Positions 36,128 to 44,981 of a stretch of 64,000 bases of DNA are shown here, in pieces. Numbering within the stretch: the stretch's first letter is position 1; each line of letters begins with the position of its first letter. Source of the DNA: CALMEC01 sp963765105 (GTDB lineage Bacteria > Actinomycetota > Thermoleophilia > Miltoncostaeales > Miltoncostaeaceae). The position numbers and the translations under genes are program-made. The DNA lies in the NCBI GenBank assembly GCA_963765105.1, contig CAVXUW010000001.1, positions 42,063 to 106,062 on the forward strand. Direction: 5' to 3'. The notes below the pieces were generated by a model. That model searched no databases and was not told the DNA's origin. It was given only the letters and a program-made list of their open reading frames with translations.

Positions 36128-37516
36128 ATGAGCGAGTGGCGCACGATTATCGAGCCGTTTCGGATTCACTCGGTTGAGCCCCTGCGGATGACAACACGGG
36201 CCGAGCGGCAGGAGCGGCTGACCGAGGCCGGGTACAACCTGTTTGGGCTTCGCGCGAGTGACGTCCTGGTTGACCTGCTCACCGACTCCGGCACCGGCGC
36301 AATGTCGAGTGAGCAGTGGGCGGGCATCCAACGTGGCGACGAGTCGTATGCCGGTGCGCGGTCCTGGTTTCGTTTCCACGCAGCGGTGACGGAACTCTTC
36401 CCGTTCGCCCACATCCTGCCGACGCACCAGGGCCGGGCCGCGGAGAAGATTCTTTTTACTGTCGTCGGTGGCGCGGGGAAGGTGGTGCCGAACAACGCAC
36501 ACTTCGATACGACCCGAGCGAATGTCGAGTTCACCGGAGCAGAGGCGGTTGATCTCCCCATCCCCGAGGCCCGCACACCGGGGGTGCGCCACCCCTTCAA
36601 GGGCAACATGGACATCGCCGCGCTTGACGCGCTACTCAGCGAACGGGCGAGCGACGTTCCGATGGTGTTCGTGACGGTCACCAACAACGCCGGTGGTGGG
36701 CAGCCGGTGAGCATGGAGAACATCCGGGCCGTGCGCGCGCTGTGCGACCGCCACGGCGTTCCCCTGTTCATCGATGCCTGCCGCTTTGCCGAGAACGCCT
36801 GGTTCGTCAAAAGTCGCGAGCCCGGCTATGCCGACGCGACTATCCCCGACATCGTTCGTGAGATGTCGGGCATGGCCGACGGCATGACGATGTCGGCGAA
36901 GAAGGACCCACTTGCCAACATCGGTGGGTGGCTCGCGATGAACGACGGCGCCCTGGCCGAGCAGTGCCGCAACCTCGTCATCCTGACCGAGGGCTTTCCC
37001 ACCTATGGCGGCCTGGCCGGCCGCGACCTCGAGGCCATCGCCCAGGGCCTGGCTGAGGCAGTGGACGAGGACTACCTCCGCTACCGCATCCGCTCCACCG
37101 CCTACCTGGGCGACGCGCTCGAGCAGGCCGGCGTGCCGGTGGTCGTCCCTTTCGGCGGACACGCCATCTTCATCGATGCCCGCGCCTTGCTGCCACACAT
37201 CCCGCCGACGTCCTATCCCGGCCAGGCGCTTGCGTGCGCCCTCTACCTCGAAGGCGGTATCCGTTCGTGTGAGATCGGCACGGTGATGTTCGGACGGCAA
37301 CCCGACGGCTCGGAGGTTCCCGCGGCCATGGACCTCGTCCGGCTGGCGATCCCTCGGCGCACCTACACGCAAAGCCACATCGACTACGTCATCGAGGTCG
37401 TCAACGCGGTCGCCCAGCAGGGCGCACGGCTCACCGGTCTCCAGATCGTGGAGCAACCCGCGCAACTTCGCCACTTCACCGCCCGTTTCGCACCGGCGCC
37501 GAACATCGCCTCATAG
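36128..37516 (+). CDS. tnaA: Tryptophanase-like beta-eliminating lyase
   Basis: 462 residues, the family's full length. PLP fold-type I enzyme with EPFRIHSVEPLRMTTRAERQ, LLTDSGTGAMS, PTHQGRAAEKILF, TVTNNAGGGQPVSMEN, IDACRFAENAWF (PLP-binding Asp and Arg), the Schiff-base lysine in MSAKKDPLANIGG, EGFPTYGGLAGRD, and LRHFTARF at the end. The terminal His (LRHFTA) and GIRSCEIG motif resemble tryptophanase rather than tyrosine phenol-lyase (Phe and ERG there). The expected active-site Tyr after the GARS loop is Phe (GARSWFRF, against RSYY or RNFY). It may release indole from tryptophan or act on a related substrate. Monocistronic. Confidence 0.8.
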   Translation: MSEWRTIIEPFRIHSVEPLRMTTRAERQERLTEAGYNLFGLRASDVLVDLLTDSGTGAMSSEQWAGIQRGDESYAGARSWFRFHAAVTELFPFAHILPTHQGRAAEKILFTVVGGAGKVVPNNAHFDTTRANVEFTGAEAVDLPIPEARTPGVRHPFKGNMDIAALDALLSERASDVPMVFVTVTNNAGGGQPVSMENIRAVRALCDRHGVPLFIDACRFAENAWFVKSREPGYADATIPDIVREMSGMADGMTMSAKKDPLANIGGWLAMNDGALAEQCRNLVILTEGFPTYGGLAGRDLEAIAQGLAEAVDEDYLRYRIRSTAYLGDALEQAGVPVVVPFGGHAIFIDARALLPHIPPTSYPGQALACALYLEGGIRSCEIGTVMFGRQPDGSEVPAAMDLVRLAIPRRTYTQSHIDYVIEVVNAVAQQGARLTGLQIVEQPAQLRHFTARFAPAPNIAS

Positions 37517-37554
37517 CCCCTGTCTCCGAGCCGCAACTCACGCTCCCCATCACA

Positions 37555-37588
37555 TATCATTGATAAGTCGTTGAGTAGTTGCTAAACT
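37555..37588 (+). promoter_or_regulatory. marR promoter with palindromic operator
   Basis: TTGATA (37560-37565) and TAAACT (37583-37588) are spaced by exactly 17 bases, close to the sigma-70/HrdB consensus. The -35 box is embedded in the palindrome TATCATTGATA (37555-37565), a probable autoregulatory MarR site. The ATG at 37596 lies seven bases after the -10 box, predicting a leaderless mRNA. Confidence 0.65.
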
Positions 37589-37595
37589 CCTCGGC

Positions 37596-38051
37596 ATGTC
37601 ATCTCTGGACACGGCTCTCGACACCGTCCTCGACCTCGCGTTTGCGCGGACCGTCATCGTGCGTGATGTCGACGCTACGGTGGCCGCCCATCACGGCCTT
37701 GGGATGAGTGATCTCGCACTTCTTCTGGAGCTCGCGACCACGTCGGATGGTCGCATGCGCCGTGTGGAGCTGGCGCGACGCTTGGGCATCACCACCTCCG
37801 GAGTGGCCCGACAGCTGGGTCCGCTCGAACGCATCGGCGTGGTGGGGCGCGAAGCCAGCCCCGGCGACGCGCGCCTTGTTAACGTCGTGCTCACCCCGGC
37901 CGGCGCGGAGCTTGCAACCAACGCCGCCCGGACCGCCACCCAGGCCGCCGATCGCATTCTCAGTCGGATCTGGTCGGAGAAGGAGCGGCGGCAGCTGGGC
38001 ACCCTCGTCGCACAGCCGCGGGATTCCGAGGCTCTTCCGTCACGCGGATAG
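37596..38051 (+). CDS. MarR-family transcriptional regulator
   Basis: 151 residues from ATG 37596. A dimerisation helix precedes a winged helix-turn-helix: MSDLALLLELATTSDGRMRR, VELARRLGITTSGVARQLGP (recognition helix), LERIGVVGREASPGDARLV (wing), then VVLTPAGAEL and C-terminal dimer helices. MarR proteins repress genes until a small ligand, often phenolic, binds. The promoter contains a palindrome suited to autoregulation. The stop abuts the next gene's frame (TAGATG), so it may co-regulate the desulfurase-like enzyme; the adjoining tryptophanase-like gene is another candidate target. Confidence 0.85.
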   Translation: MSSLDTALDTVLDLAFARTVIVRDVDATVAAHHGLGMSDLALLLELATTSDGRMRRVELARRLGITTSGVARQLGPLERIGVVGREASPGDARLVNVVLTPAGAELATNAARTATQAADRILSRIWSEKERRQLGTLVAQPRDSEALPSRG

Positions 38052-39980
38052 ATGAGACGGACCCAACGCGGGAGGCTGCCTCGCGCGATAGAGTCTGTCC
38101 TGGCTGCAACGCCGACCCACGAGATTCTGGCCTTCCCGGAGGTCGGAACGCGGCGCTCGGCGCACATGCGCAGCCGTCTGGAAGGTTGGCCCCGCTCCGT
38201 GATCTCTTCTTCACACGATCCCAACGCCGCCGGCGATCTCACCGGTGCGCCGCTCCTTGAGATGATCCGCTCGTCCGTGATCGGCGAGGACCAGGTGCTG
38301 CACGGTCCCTACGGACCACGCCGGGTGACGTACGCCGACTACACCGCGTCCGGTCGCGCACTCACGTTCATCGAGGACTTCATTCGCGACGAGGTCCTGC
38401 CGCGCTACGCGAACACGCATACCGAGTCGAGCGGCACCGGTCGGCAAACGACACGGCTACGCGAAGACGCCCGGCAGATCATTCGGGAGGCCCTCGGCGG
38501 GGATGAGTCGATCGCCGTGATCTTTTGCGGGTCGGGCAGCACCGGCGCCATCGATCGACTCATCGGCATCCTCAACCTCCGCATCCCGGCGGACCTCAAT
38601 GCCCAGTACCACTTGTCGGACCAGATCCCTCAGGCCGCACGGCCGGTGGTGTTCATCGGTCCGTTTGAACATCACTCGAATGAGGTGTCGTGGCGCGAGA
38701 CCATCGCCGACGTGGTCGTTATCCCCGCCGACGTCGACGGCAACATCGACCAGTCCGTACTTGCGGCCGAGCTCGTGCGTTACGCCGACCGTCCCCTGCG
38801 CATCGGTTCATTCTCGGCGGCGAGCAATGTCACCGGGATTCTTTCGGACACGTGCGCGATCTCTCGTCTGCTGCATCAGCACGGGGCCCTGTCGTTCTGG
38901 GATTTCGCCGCGGCGGCGCCGTACATCGCCATCGACATGGTCCCCACGCAGTGCTCGGATGGCGACGCCGACTCCCTCACCTCTCTGGATGCGGTGTTCA
39001 TCAGCCCGCACAAGTTCGTCGGTGGTCCGGGCACACCGGGTGTCCTCGCTGTTCGCCGCGAAATCGTGCGCAACGCCGTGCCCGTGGTTCCCGGGGGAGG
39101 GACGGTCGCGTACGTGAATGCGTCGGAACACGTCTACCTGAGCGACATCGAGCATCGGGAGGAGGGCGGCACGCCGGCGATCGTCGAGTCGATCCGCGCG
39201 GGCCTGGTGTTCCAACTCAAAGAGGCCGTTGGCGCCAATGTGATTCGGGAACGCGAGGAGGAGTACCTCCACCGGGCCCTCAACCGCTGGGACGCAAACC
39301 CGGCAATCGAGACGCTCGGCAACCGCAGCTCCGACCGACTGCCGATCGTCTCGTTCGTGGTGCGCCGGGTGGAGTCCGACGGACAGCCCGGCCGTTACGT
39401 CCACCACAACTTCATCGTCACGCTGCTCAACGACCTGTTCGGCATTCAGGCGCGAGGGGGATGCTCCTGCGCCGGCCCATATGGGCACCGACTACTGGGC
39501 ATCGATCTCGAACACTCGCATGCCTTCCAACGCGAGATCGCACTGGGGAGCGAAGGGATCAGGCCGGGATGGGTGCGAGTGAACGTCAACTACTTCTTGT
39601 CCGACGAGGTGGTGAGCTATCTGCTTGACGCGGTGGACCTCGTCGCCACGGATGGTTGGCGGCTGATGCCCGAATATCGCTTCGACCCCACCACGGGGTT
39701 GTGGCAACACCGCGACGGTCCCGGCGCACCGCCGCTCCGCCTCAACGATGTCCGCTACGACGAGCATGGTCGGATGACATTCCCACGACACGACGAACGG
39801 GCGCCTCAATCAGCCTTACCCACCTATCTGGATGACGCGCGCGCACTCTTTGCCGAGCGCACCCTGAGGCCGGACGACCTCCCGACCGTCGCGGCCACGG
39901 CCAACTGCGCTTGCGCCTCGTCCGGCTTTCAGGAGCTGCAGTGGTTCGAGCTTCCCGAGATCTGCCTCACCGCCGCCTGA
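38052..39980 (+). CDS. Class V aminotransferase / cysteine desulfurase-like enzyme
   Basis: Up to 642 residues. The frame opens at ATG 38052 right after the marR stop, but the first 40-60 residues look non-conserved, so ATG 38166 is a plausible true start. PLP fold-type I, class V: VTYADYTASGRALTFIEDFI, NTHTESSGTGRQTTR, FCGSGSTGAIDRL, FIGPFEHHSNEVSWRE, DFAAAAPYIAIDM (PLP Asp) and the lysine in FISPHKFVGGPGTPGVL. A cysteine-bearing loop GGCSCAGPYG sits where SufS/IscS-type enzymes hold the persulfide cysteine. A 110-residue C-terminal extension has another cluster, ANCACASSG. Cysteine desulfuration or a related lyase activity is likely; the physiological role is unclear. Confidence 0.75.
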   Translation: MRRTQRGRLPRAIESVLAATPTHEILAFPEVGTRRSAHMRSRLEGWPRSVISSSHDPNAAGDLTGAPLLEMIRSSVIGEDQVLHGPYGPRRVTYADYTASGRALTFIEDFIRDEVLPRYANTHTESSGTGRQTTRLREDARQIIREALGGDESIAVIFCGSGSTGAIDRLIGILNLRIPADLNAQYHLSDQIPQAARPVVFIGPFEHHSNEVSWRETIADVVVIPADVDGNIDQSVLAAELVRYADRPLRIGSFSAASNVTGILSDTCAISRLLHQHGALSFWDFAAAAPYIAIDMVPTQCSDGDADSLTSLDAVFISPHKFVGGPGTPGVLAVRREIVRNAVPVVPGGGTVAYVNASEHVYLSDIEHREEGGTPAIVESIRAGLVFQLKEAVGANVIREREEEYLHRALNRWDANPAIETLGNRSSDRLPIVSFVVRRVESDGQPGRYVHHNFIVTLLNDLFGIQARGGCSCAGPYGHRLLGIDLEHSHAFQREIALGSEGIRPGWVRVNVNYFLSDEVVSYLLDAVDLVATDGWRLMPEYRFDPTTGLWQHRDGPGAPPLRLNDVRYDEHGRMTFPRHDERAPQSALPTYLDDARALFAERTLRPDDLPTVAATANCACASSGFQELQWFELPEICLTAA

Positions 39981-40288
39981 CCCTCAGAACGGTGCCGTCA
40001 GGGCCGAATCGACGGGTATGAAGTCGCGCCATCGGTCGAAGCGGGATCGATGCGACGAGGCGTACAACCTCGGGTATCCACCAGAACGACGGCGGATTGT
40101 TGTCGTCTTTCTTTCCCACAGGCGGTGACAGCGTTGCCAGCGTGTGGCTCACGCCCTGACGTGCCTGCTGGGAATCGGCTGCAACGTTCTCCCTCGACCA
40201 GTTCCATTTCCTTATTCCGAAATGGGCGATAGCACCCCGCATTCACGGTGCGTGTCATCCCCCATCCGACGCACCAGGAAGTCTATTT
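39981..40288. other. 308-base intergenic region
   Basis: No gene supported. It contains one hairpin, CCATTTC (40204-40210) with GAAATGG (40219-40225) around an 8-base loop, located 64 bases before the glycosyltransferase start at 40289. It is not followed by a T-tract, so it may be an operator or leader element rather than a terminator. Confidence 0.5.
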
Positions 40289-41554
40289 GTGACCGCGCTG
40301 TACCTCGCATACGCGCTCGGTATTTCGATCCTTGCCGTCGTTGCCGCCTCCACCCTGGCGTGGATGCTGTATGCCTGGCGTACCCCGGATCGCCTGCTGC
40401 GTACCCGCTTTCCTGAGCCGCGCGAGCCGGAGCTATCGTTCTCACTGATCGTCCCGGCGCGCCATGAAGAGCAAGTGCTCGGCCAAACGCTCGACTCGCT
40501 GGCGGCGCTCGACCATCCCGATTTCGAGATCGTGGCGGTGGTGGGTGCGGACGACGATGCCACCGCGCAGGTCGCACGGGCTGCCGCCCAGCGTCACCCT
40601 GACCACATCCGTGTGGTGGTCGACGACACGTGGCCCAAGAGCAAACCCCGTGCCCTCAACATCGCCCTACCGCATTGCCGCGGCAAGGTGGTCGGTGTAT
40701 TCGACGCCGAGGACGACGTTCACCCGGAACTGCTGCGAAACATCGATGCGCTGCTGGTGGAGTCGGGCGCCGAGATCGCCCAGGGCGGCGTGCAGCTCGT
40801 CAACTACTGGTCGAACTGGTACTCGGTGCGCAACTGCTTGGAGTACTACTTCTGGTTTCGCAGCCGCCTGCACTTCCATGCCGATATGGCGTTCATCCCC
40901 TTGGGTGGCAACACCGTCTTCATCCGGGCCGAGTCGCTGCGGGCCGCGGGCGGCTGGGACCCGCAGTGCCTGGCGGAGGACTGCGAGCTGGGCGTGCGCC
41001 TCAGTGTGGCCGGTGCGCGGGTGGCGGTGGCCTACGAGCCGGAGCTGGTGACACGCGAGGAAACGCCGTCGAGTCTGTGGGAGCTGTTCAAGCAGCGCAC
41101 CCGTTGGAACCAGGGGTTCCTCCAGGTCTTGCGCAAAGGCGTGTGGCGCGGTCTGCCCTCACGTACTCAACGCGCATTGGCCTGGTACACGCTCGGCATG
41201 CCGTTTCTGCAGGCGTTTACCGGGGTGTTGATCCCGCTGTCGGTTATCGCGATGCTCGTGCTCGACGTGCCGCTTCCCCTCGCGCTGTTCTCGTTCATTC
41301 CGTTGGTGCTGACCATCATCACGCTGCTGGTGGAGATGATCGGGCTGCAGGATCTGCGGCGCCTCTTTCGTGGCCCCGCCCGGATGCGTGACTACGCGCG
41401 GCTGATCATCGGGTTGCCGTTTTACCAAGTGATGCTCGCTCTGGCGGCACTGCGCGCGGCAATGCGTGAGATGGCGGGCCGCCGCAACTGGGAGAAGACC
41501 GCGCACGCCGGGGCTCACCTCGAGCCCCACGGCCAAGGAGCGGGTGGCCGATGA
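40289..41554 (+). CDS. Processive-type membrane glycosyltransferase family 2
   Basis: 421 residues from GTG 40289 (AGGAA upstream). An N-terminal helix leads to a GT-A domain with FSLIVPARHEEQVLGQTLDS, DDTWPKSKPRALNIAL, the DxD-like GVFDAEDDVHPELL, the base region CLAEDCELGVRL and the Q-x-x-R-W acceptor motif FKQRTRWNQGFLQ. Three to four C-terminal helices follow. D, D, D, QRTRW is the hallmark of processive synthases (hyaluronan, cellulose, chitin type). It is first of a three-gene operon and overlaps the next ORF by four bases. The polymer is unknown. Confidence 0.85.
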   Translation: MTALYLAYALGISILAVVAASTLAWMLYAWRTPDRLLRTRFPEPREPELSFSLIVPARHEEQVLGQTLDSLAALDHPDFEIVAVVGADDDATAQVARAAAQRHPDHIRVVVDDTWPKSKPRALNIALPHCRGKVVGVFDAEDDVHPELLRNIDALLVESGAEIAQGGVQLVNYWSNWYSVRNCLEYYFWFRSRLHFHADMAFIPLGGNTVFIRAESLRAAGGWDPQCLAEDCELGVRLSVAGARVAVAYEPELVTREETPSSLWELFKQRTRWNQGFLQVLRKGVWRGLPSRTQRALAWYTLGMPFLQAFTGVLIPLSVIAMLVLDVPLPLALFSFIPLVLTIITLLVEMIGLQDLRRLFRGPARMRDYARLIIGLPFYQVMLALAALRAAMREMAGRRNWEKTAHAGAHLEPHGQGAGGR

Positions 41555-43494
41555 GAATGGCGCGCTACACCGCCGTGTCGGCATTCTCGATCGTGCTGAC
41601 GCAAATTCTGCTGGTGGCGTTCTCCCTTGCCGGCGTGGCGGCCACCGTCGCCAACGTGGCGGCCGTGCTTCTGGCCGCCATCCCGGCGTTCGTGCTCAAC
41701 CGACGCTGGACCTGGGGCGACCGCACCGACCGGCGCCTCAACCGGCAAATCGCGATCTTCTGGAGCACCATCGCCGTCGGGCTGGTCGTCTCCACCGCCG
41801 CGGTGTGGGTGACATCGCTCACGACCACCGCCCCCCAGGCGCTCGCGGCCGCCAACCTCGCCGCCTTCGCCCTCCTGTGGGCCGCCCGCTTTGTGGTGCT
41901 CGATCGCCTCGCCTTTGTCGATACCGAGTCACTGACGGACGGCGGCGGTGACCAGTCGTGGCGCGGCTACGCACGGAAACTCATGTTTGCGAGCCCCGCC
42001 ATCGCGGCGGTGGGCGCTGCCGTTGCGGTTCACGGCTGGGGGATGAACTCCTACCCCGCGCGGTTCGACGACGAGGGCACCTACGTCTCCCAGGCATGGT
42101 CGGTGATGGCCCACGGTGAACTCTCCCACTACACCTACTGGTACGACCATCCGCCCGTGGGGTGGATCCAGCTCGTGCCGTGGCTGTGGTTGAGTGGGGG
42201 GTTCGAGCGCGCCACCAGCGCCGTCGCCGCAGGACGTGAGGTGATGCTGTTCGTCCACTTCGTCACCGCGGCGCTCATCTACGTCTGGGCCCGGCGTCTG
42301 AACATGGCCCGTGGCTTCGCGGCTGCGGCGGTGCTCTTGTTCTCGCTCTCCCCACTCGCCCTGTACTGGCAACGGCAGGTGCTGCTCGACAACCTTGGCG
42401 TGATGTGGGCCATCGCGGCGTTCGTGCTGGCCCGCTCACCCCAACGGCGCCTGTCGGCCCACGCCGGGGCCGGTGCGTGCTTCGCGATGGCCGTACTCAG
42501 CAAGGAGACACTCCTGCTCCTGCTACCCGCCCTGGCTCTCGAGTTGTGGCGCGCAACCCCGCGCGACACCCGTCGGTACAGCTTCGCGTTAGCCGGCAGC
42601 CTCCTGTCATCGGTGGTGCTGTTCTACCCGTTGATGGCGCTCCTGCGTGGCGAGCTGTTTCCGGGAGAGGGCCATGTGAGCCTGTGGGACGGCATCGCCT
42701 TTCAGTTGTTCGACCGTGAGGGCTCGGGGTTCGTGCTCGACCAGTGGTCGAACGCCAACAACATCGTGGAGGGGTGGCTCACGACCGACCCGTGGCTTTT
42801 GGGTGCCGGGGCACTGCTTGTTCCCGTCGCGTTGCTCGTTGCGCGCTTGCGTCCCGCGGCACTGGCCTTAGGGATCTCGCTCGTGATGCTGCTGCGCTCC
42901 GGGTACCTGCCGGTTCCGTACCTCATTGTCATGTTGCCGTTCGCGGCCATGACGATCGCGGGAGTGGGTGACGGGCTGTGGGCCTGGATGGTGCGCCGCT
43001 ACGGCTCCCCCGCGCGCGGTGTCGTACGAGCGACGGTGCGCCTGTCGGGACGGGCAGTCGCGGCGGCGGCGCTCGCGACGATGGTGTTCGTCACCTTCAC
43101 ACGAACAGCGCCGGCGTGGGCCAACACACTCGACCGCCAGCTGGCAGCCGAAGAGGATGGACCGACGCGCCAAGCCGAAGCGTGGCTTCGCCAAAACGTT
43201 CCCCGCAGCGAACGCCTGCTCGTCGACAACACCATATGGCTCGACCTCATCGTCGACGGCTACGACCGGGATCGGGTGGTCTGGTACTACAAGCTCGATC
43301 TCGACCCCGAGGTGGCGGAACAGTTCCCGCGGCGATGGCGTGACTTCGACTACCTCGTCTCCACCGAGGGCGTGCGCTCCACGCAGTACCTGGTGCCGTC
43401 GGTGGACGAAGCCCTGGAGAAGTCCAGTATCGCCGCGACGTTTGGCGATGGCGTCGACCGTATCGAGATCCTACGAATACCGAAGGAGAGGTAA
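41551..43494 (+). CDS. GtrA-GT39 fusion (polyprenyl-P-sugar dependent mannosyltransferase-like)
   Basis: 647 residues from ATG 41551. Residues 1-125 form a four-helix GtrA domain (RYTAVSAFSIVLTQILL, FVLNRRWTWG). After a short linker, a PMT/GT39-like GT-C domain starts: the first external loop has SYPARFDDEGTYVSQAWSVM (acidic catalytic pair) and HYTYWYDHPPVGWIQ, followed by about ten helices and a C-terminal soluble segment (EAWLRQNVPRSERLLVDN). GtrA proteins are thought to move polyprenyl-phosphate sugars across the membrane; GT39 uses these to glycosylate outside. Joining both in one chain suggests direct hand-over. Encoded between two GT2 genes. Confidence 0.8.
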   Translation: MRMARYTAVSAFSIVLTQILLVAFSLAGVAATVANVAAVLLAAIPAFVLNRRWTWGDRTDRRLNRQIAIFWSTIAVGLVVSTAAVWVTSLTTTAPQALAAANLAAFALLWAARFVVLDRLAFVDTESLTDGGGDQSWRGYARKLMFASPAIAAVGAAVAVHGWGMNSYPARFDDEGTYVSQAWSVMAHGELSHYTYWYDHPPVGWIQLVPWLWLSGGFERATSAVAAGREVMLFVHFVTAALIYVWARRLNMARGFAAAAVLLFSLSPLALYWQRQVLLDNLGVMWAIAAFVLARSPQRRLSAHAGAGACFAMAVLSKETLLLLLPALALELWRATPRDTRRYSFALAGSLLSSVVLFYPLMALLRGELFPGEGHVSLWDGIAFQLFDREGSGFVLDQWSNANNIVEGWLTTDPWLLGAGALLVPVALLVARLRPAALALGISLVMLLRSGYLPVPYLIVMLPFAAMTIAGVGDGLWAWMVRRYGSPARGVVRATVRLSGRAVAAAALATMVFVTFTRTAPAWANTLDRQLAAEEDGPTRQAEAWLRQNVPRSERLLVDNTIWLDLIVDGYDRDRVVWYYKLDLDPEVAEQFPRRWRDFDYLVSTEGVRSTQYLVPSVDEALEKSSIAATFGDGVDRIEILRIPKER

Positions 43495-43497
43495 CCC

Positions 43498-44217
43498 ATG
43501 GACCTGACCGTTGTCGTTCCCACCCGCAACGAAGTGGGCGCTGTTCGGGAACTCGCCGCCCGCACCCAATCCGCGCTCGGGCCCGCAGGGGTGGACTACG
43601 AGATCCTGTTCGTCGACGACTCGGACGACGCAACACCGCAGGAGGTGATGCGCCATCGCGACGCCGGCGAGCCCGTTCGGCTCATCCATCGCGAACCCGG
43701 CGATCGTGATGGCGGCTTGGCAACCGCCGTGCAAGCCGGGTTTGAGGATGCGCGGGAGTCCGACCTGCTCGCCGTGATGGATGGCGATCTGCAACACCCA
43801 CCGGAGGTGCTGCCGCACCTCGTCGACGCCGCCTACCAAGGGGCGGACGTCGTCGTCGCGAGTCGCTTCGTCGATGGCGGTGGCGAGACCGCCGGCCTTG
43901 CCGGTCCGTTGCGACGACTCGTCACGCAGGCAACCCGTGGGGCCGCGCGCGCCGCCCTGCCGGAGGCACGACCGGTTAAGGACCCCCTCTCCGGCTGCTT
44001 TCTCGTGCGGCGAGAGGTCGTCGCCAACGTCCCGCTCAAGGCGAAGGGCTTCAAGATCCTCCTCGAGATCCTCGCCCGCGGTCAGTGGTCACAGGTGGCC
44101 GAAGTCCCGATGCGCATGTCCACCCGCGCTCACGGGCAGTCCAACGCCGGCTGGCGCGAGGGCATCGACTACGCGCAACAACTCATCCGCCTCCGCCGGG
44201 ATTCCCCGCAGCGGTGA
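43498..44217 (+). CDS. DPM1-like polyprenyl-phosphate glycosyltransferase (GT2)
   Basis: 239 residues from ATG 43498, three bases after the previous stop, with GGAGAGG as ribosome site. DPM1-type GT2: LTVVVPTRNEVGAVRELAAR, YEILFVDDSDDATP, LLAVMDGDLQHPPEVLPHLV (DxD), ADVVVASRFV, DPLSGCFLVRREV and AKGFKILLEIL. No C-terminal transmembrane helices, as in single-domain dolichol-phosphate mannose synthases. It should load a sugar onto polyprenyl phosphate inside the cell, supplying the GtrA-GT39 protein upstream. Last gene of the operon. Confidence 0.85.
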   Translation: MDLTVVVPTRNEVGAVRELAARTQSALGPAGVDYEILFVDDSDDATPQEVMRHRDAGEPVRLIHREPGDRDGGLATAVQAGFEDARESDLLAVMDGDLQHPPEVLPHLVDAAYQGADVVVASRFVDGGGETAGLAGPLRRLVTQATRGAARAALPEARPVKDPLSGCFLVRREVVANVPLKAKGFKILLEILARGQWSQVAEVPMRMSTRAHGQSNAGWREGIDYAQQLIRLRRDSPQR

Positions 44218-44413
44218 GGGCAGAGACCGCCAGGCGAGCCTGCCGCGAGGACGGCGGCCGAGTCTTCCTCTCTCGTTTGGGGCGTAGTGTGACGACAGCG
44301 CTACCGCACTACCGAGATTGATAGCGAGCGCAACGTGTATCAGGATCCGTCCGGGCACCTCACTAGGAGAAACGCCCGCCCGAGCCCGCCGGGCTTCATG
44401 CACGAGGAGACCC

Positions 44414-44932
44414 ATGAAAAGTCGCATCGCACTTGTCGCAGGAACTGTCAGCATCGGCCTCCTCGGGAGCGCCGTCGTGGCTGACGCCGCGACACCGTCG
44501 CGCCTGCGGTTGACGGGGATCGGCCCGCTCACGCTTGGCATGACCCGGCCGGCCGCCGTCGCAACCGGTTGGCTCGCAAACCCGCAGGCGGGATGTGAGT
44601 TCTACGGTCCAACGGCTCGGGGCTACGACTTCACCGGGCCGCAAGCCCCTGCCGGGCTCGTGGGCAACGCCTCGTTCACCAACGGCAAGCTCGTGAACAT
44701 CAGCTTCCGTCGCGGCGTTCAAACCCACGTCGGCGTCCGCCCCGGGGTGTCCACTCGGCAAGCAATGGTCCGCGCGTACCGGCAGGGCGGTTTCGTGGTC
44801 ACCGACCGGTTCCAACCGGTTTTCCAGACCCGGTTCATCACCGCCAGGCGCGGCGGTAAGTCAATCCAAGCGACGACCCGGGCGGGAAAGGTGTTCCAAC
44901 TCTCGATCCCGCTGACCGAGATCTGCGACTGA
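44414..44932 (+). CDS. Secreted protein of unknown function
   Basis: 172 residues from ATG 44414 (GAGGAGA upstream). Signal peptide MKSRIALVAGTVSIGLLGSA to ADAAT. The mature part has GIGPLTLGMTRPAAVATGWL, a motif seen in small actinobacterial exported proteins, with cysteines at AGCEFYG and the C-terminal EICD that may form a disulfide. Beta-rich, no anchor. The family resembles uncharacterised exported domains with an L-G-M-T repeat; function unknown. Separate promoter likely in the preceding 196-base gap. Confidence 0.6.
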   Translation: MKSRIALVAGTVSIGLLGSAVVADAATPSRLRLTGIGPLTLGMTRPAAVATGWLANPQAGCEFYGPTARGYDFTGPQAPAGLVGNASFTNGKLVNISFRRGVQTHVGVRPGVSTRQAMVRAYRQGGFVVTDRFQPVFQTRFITARRGGKSIQATTRAGKVFQLSIPLTEICD

Positions 44933-44981
44933 CTACGTCGCGACATCACTCAACCAGGCGCGGTAGTGACCCAACGTCGGA

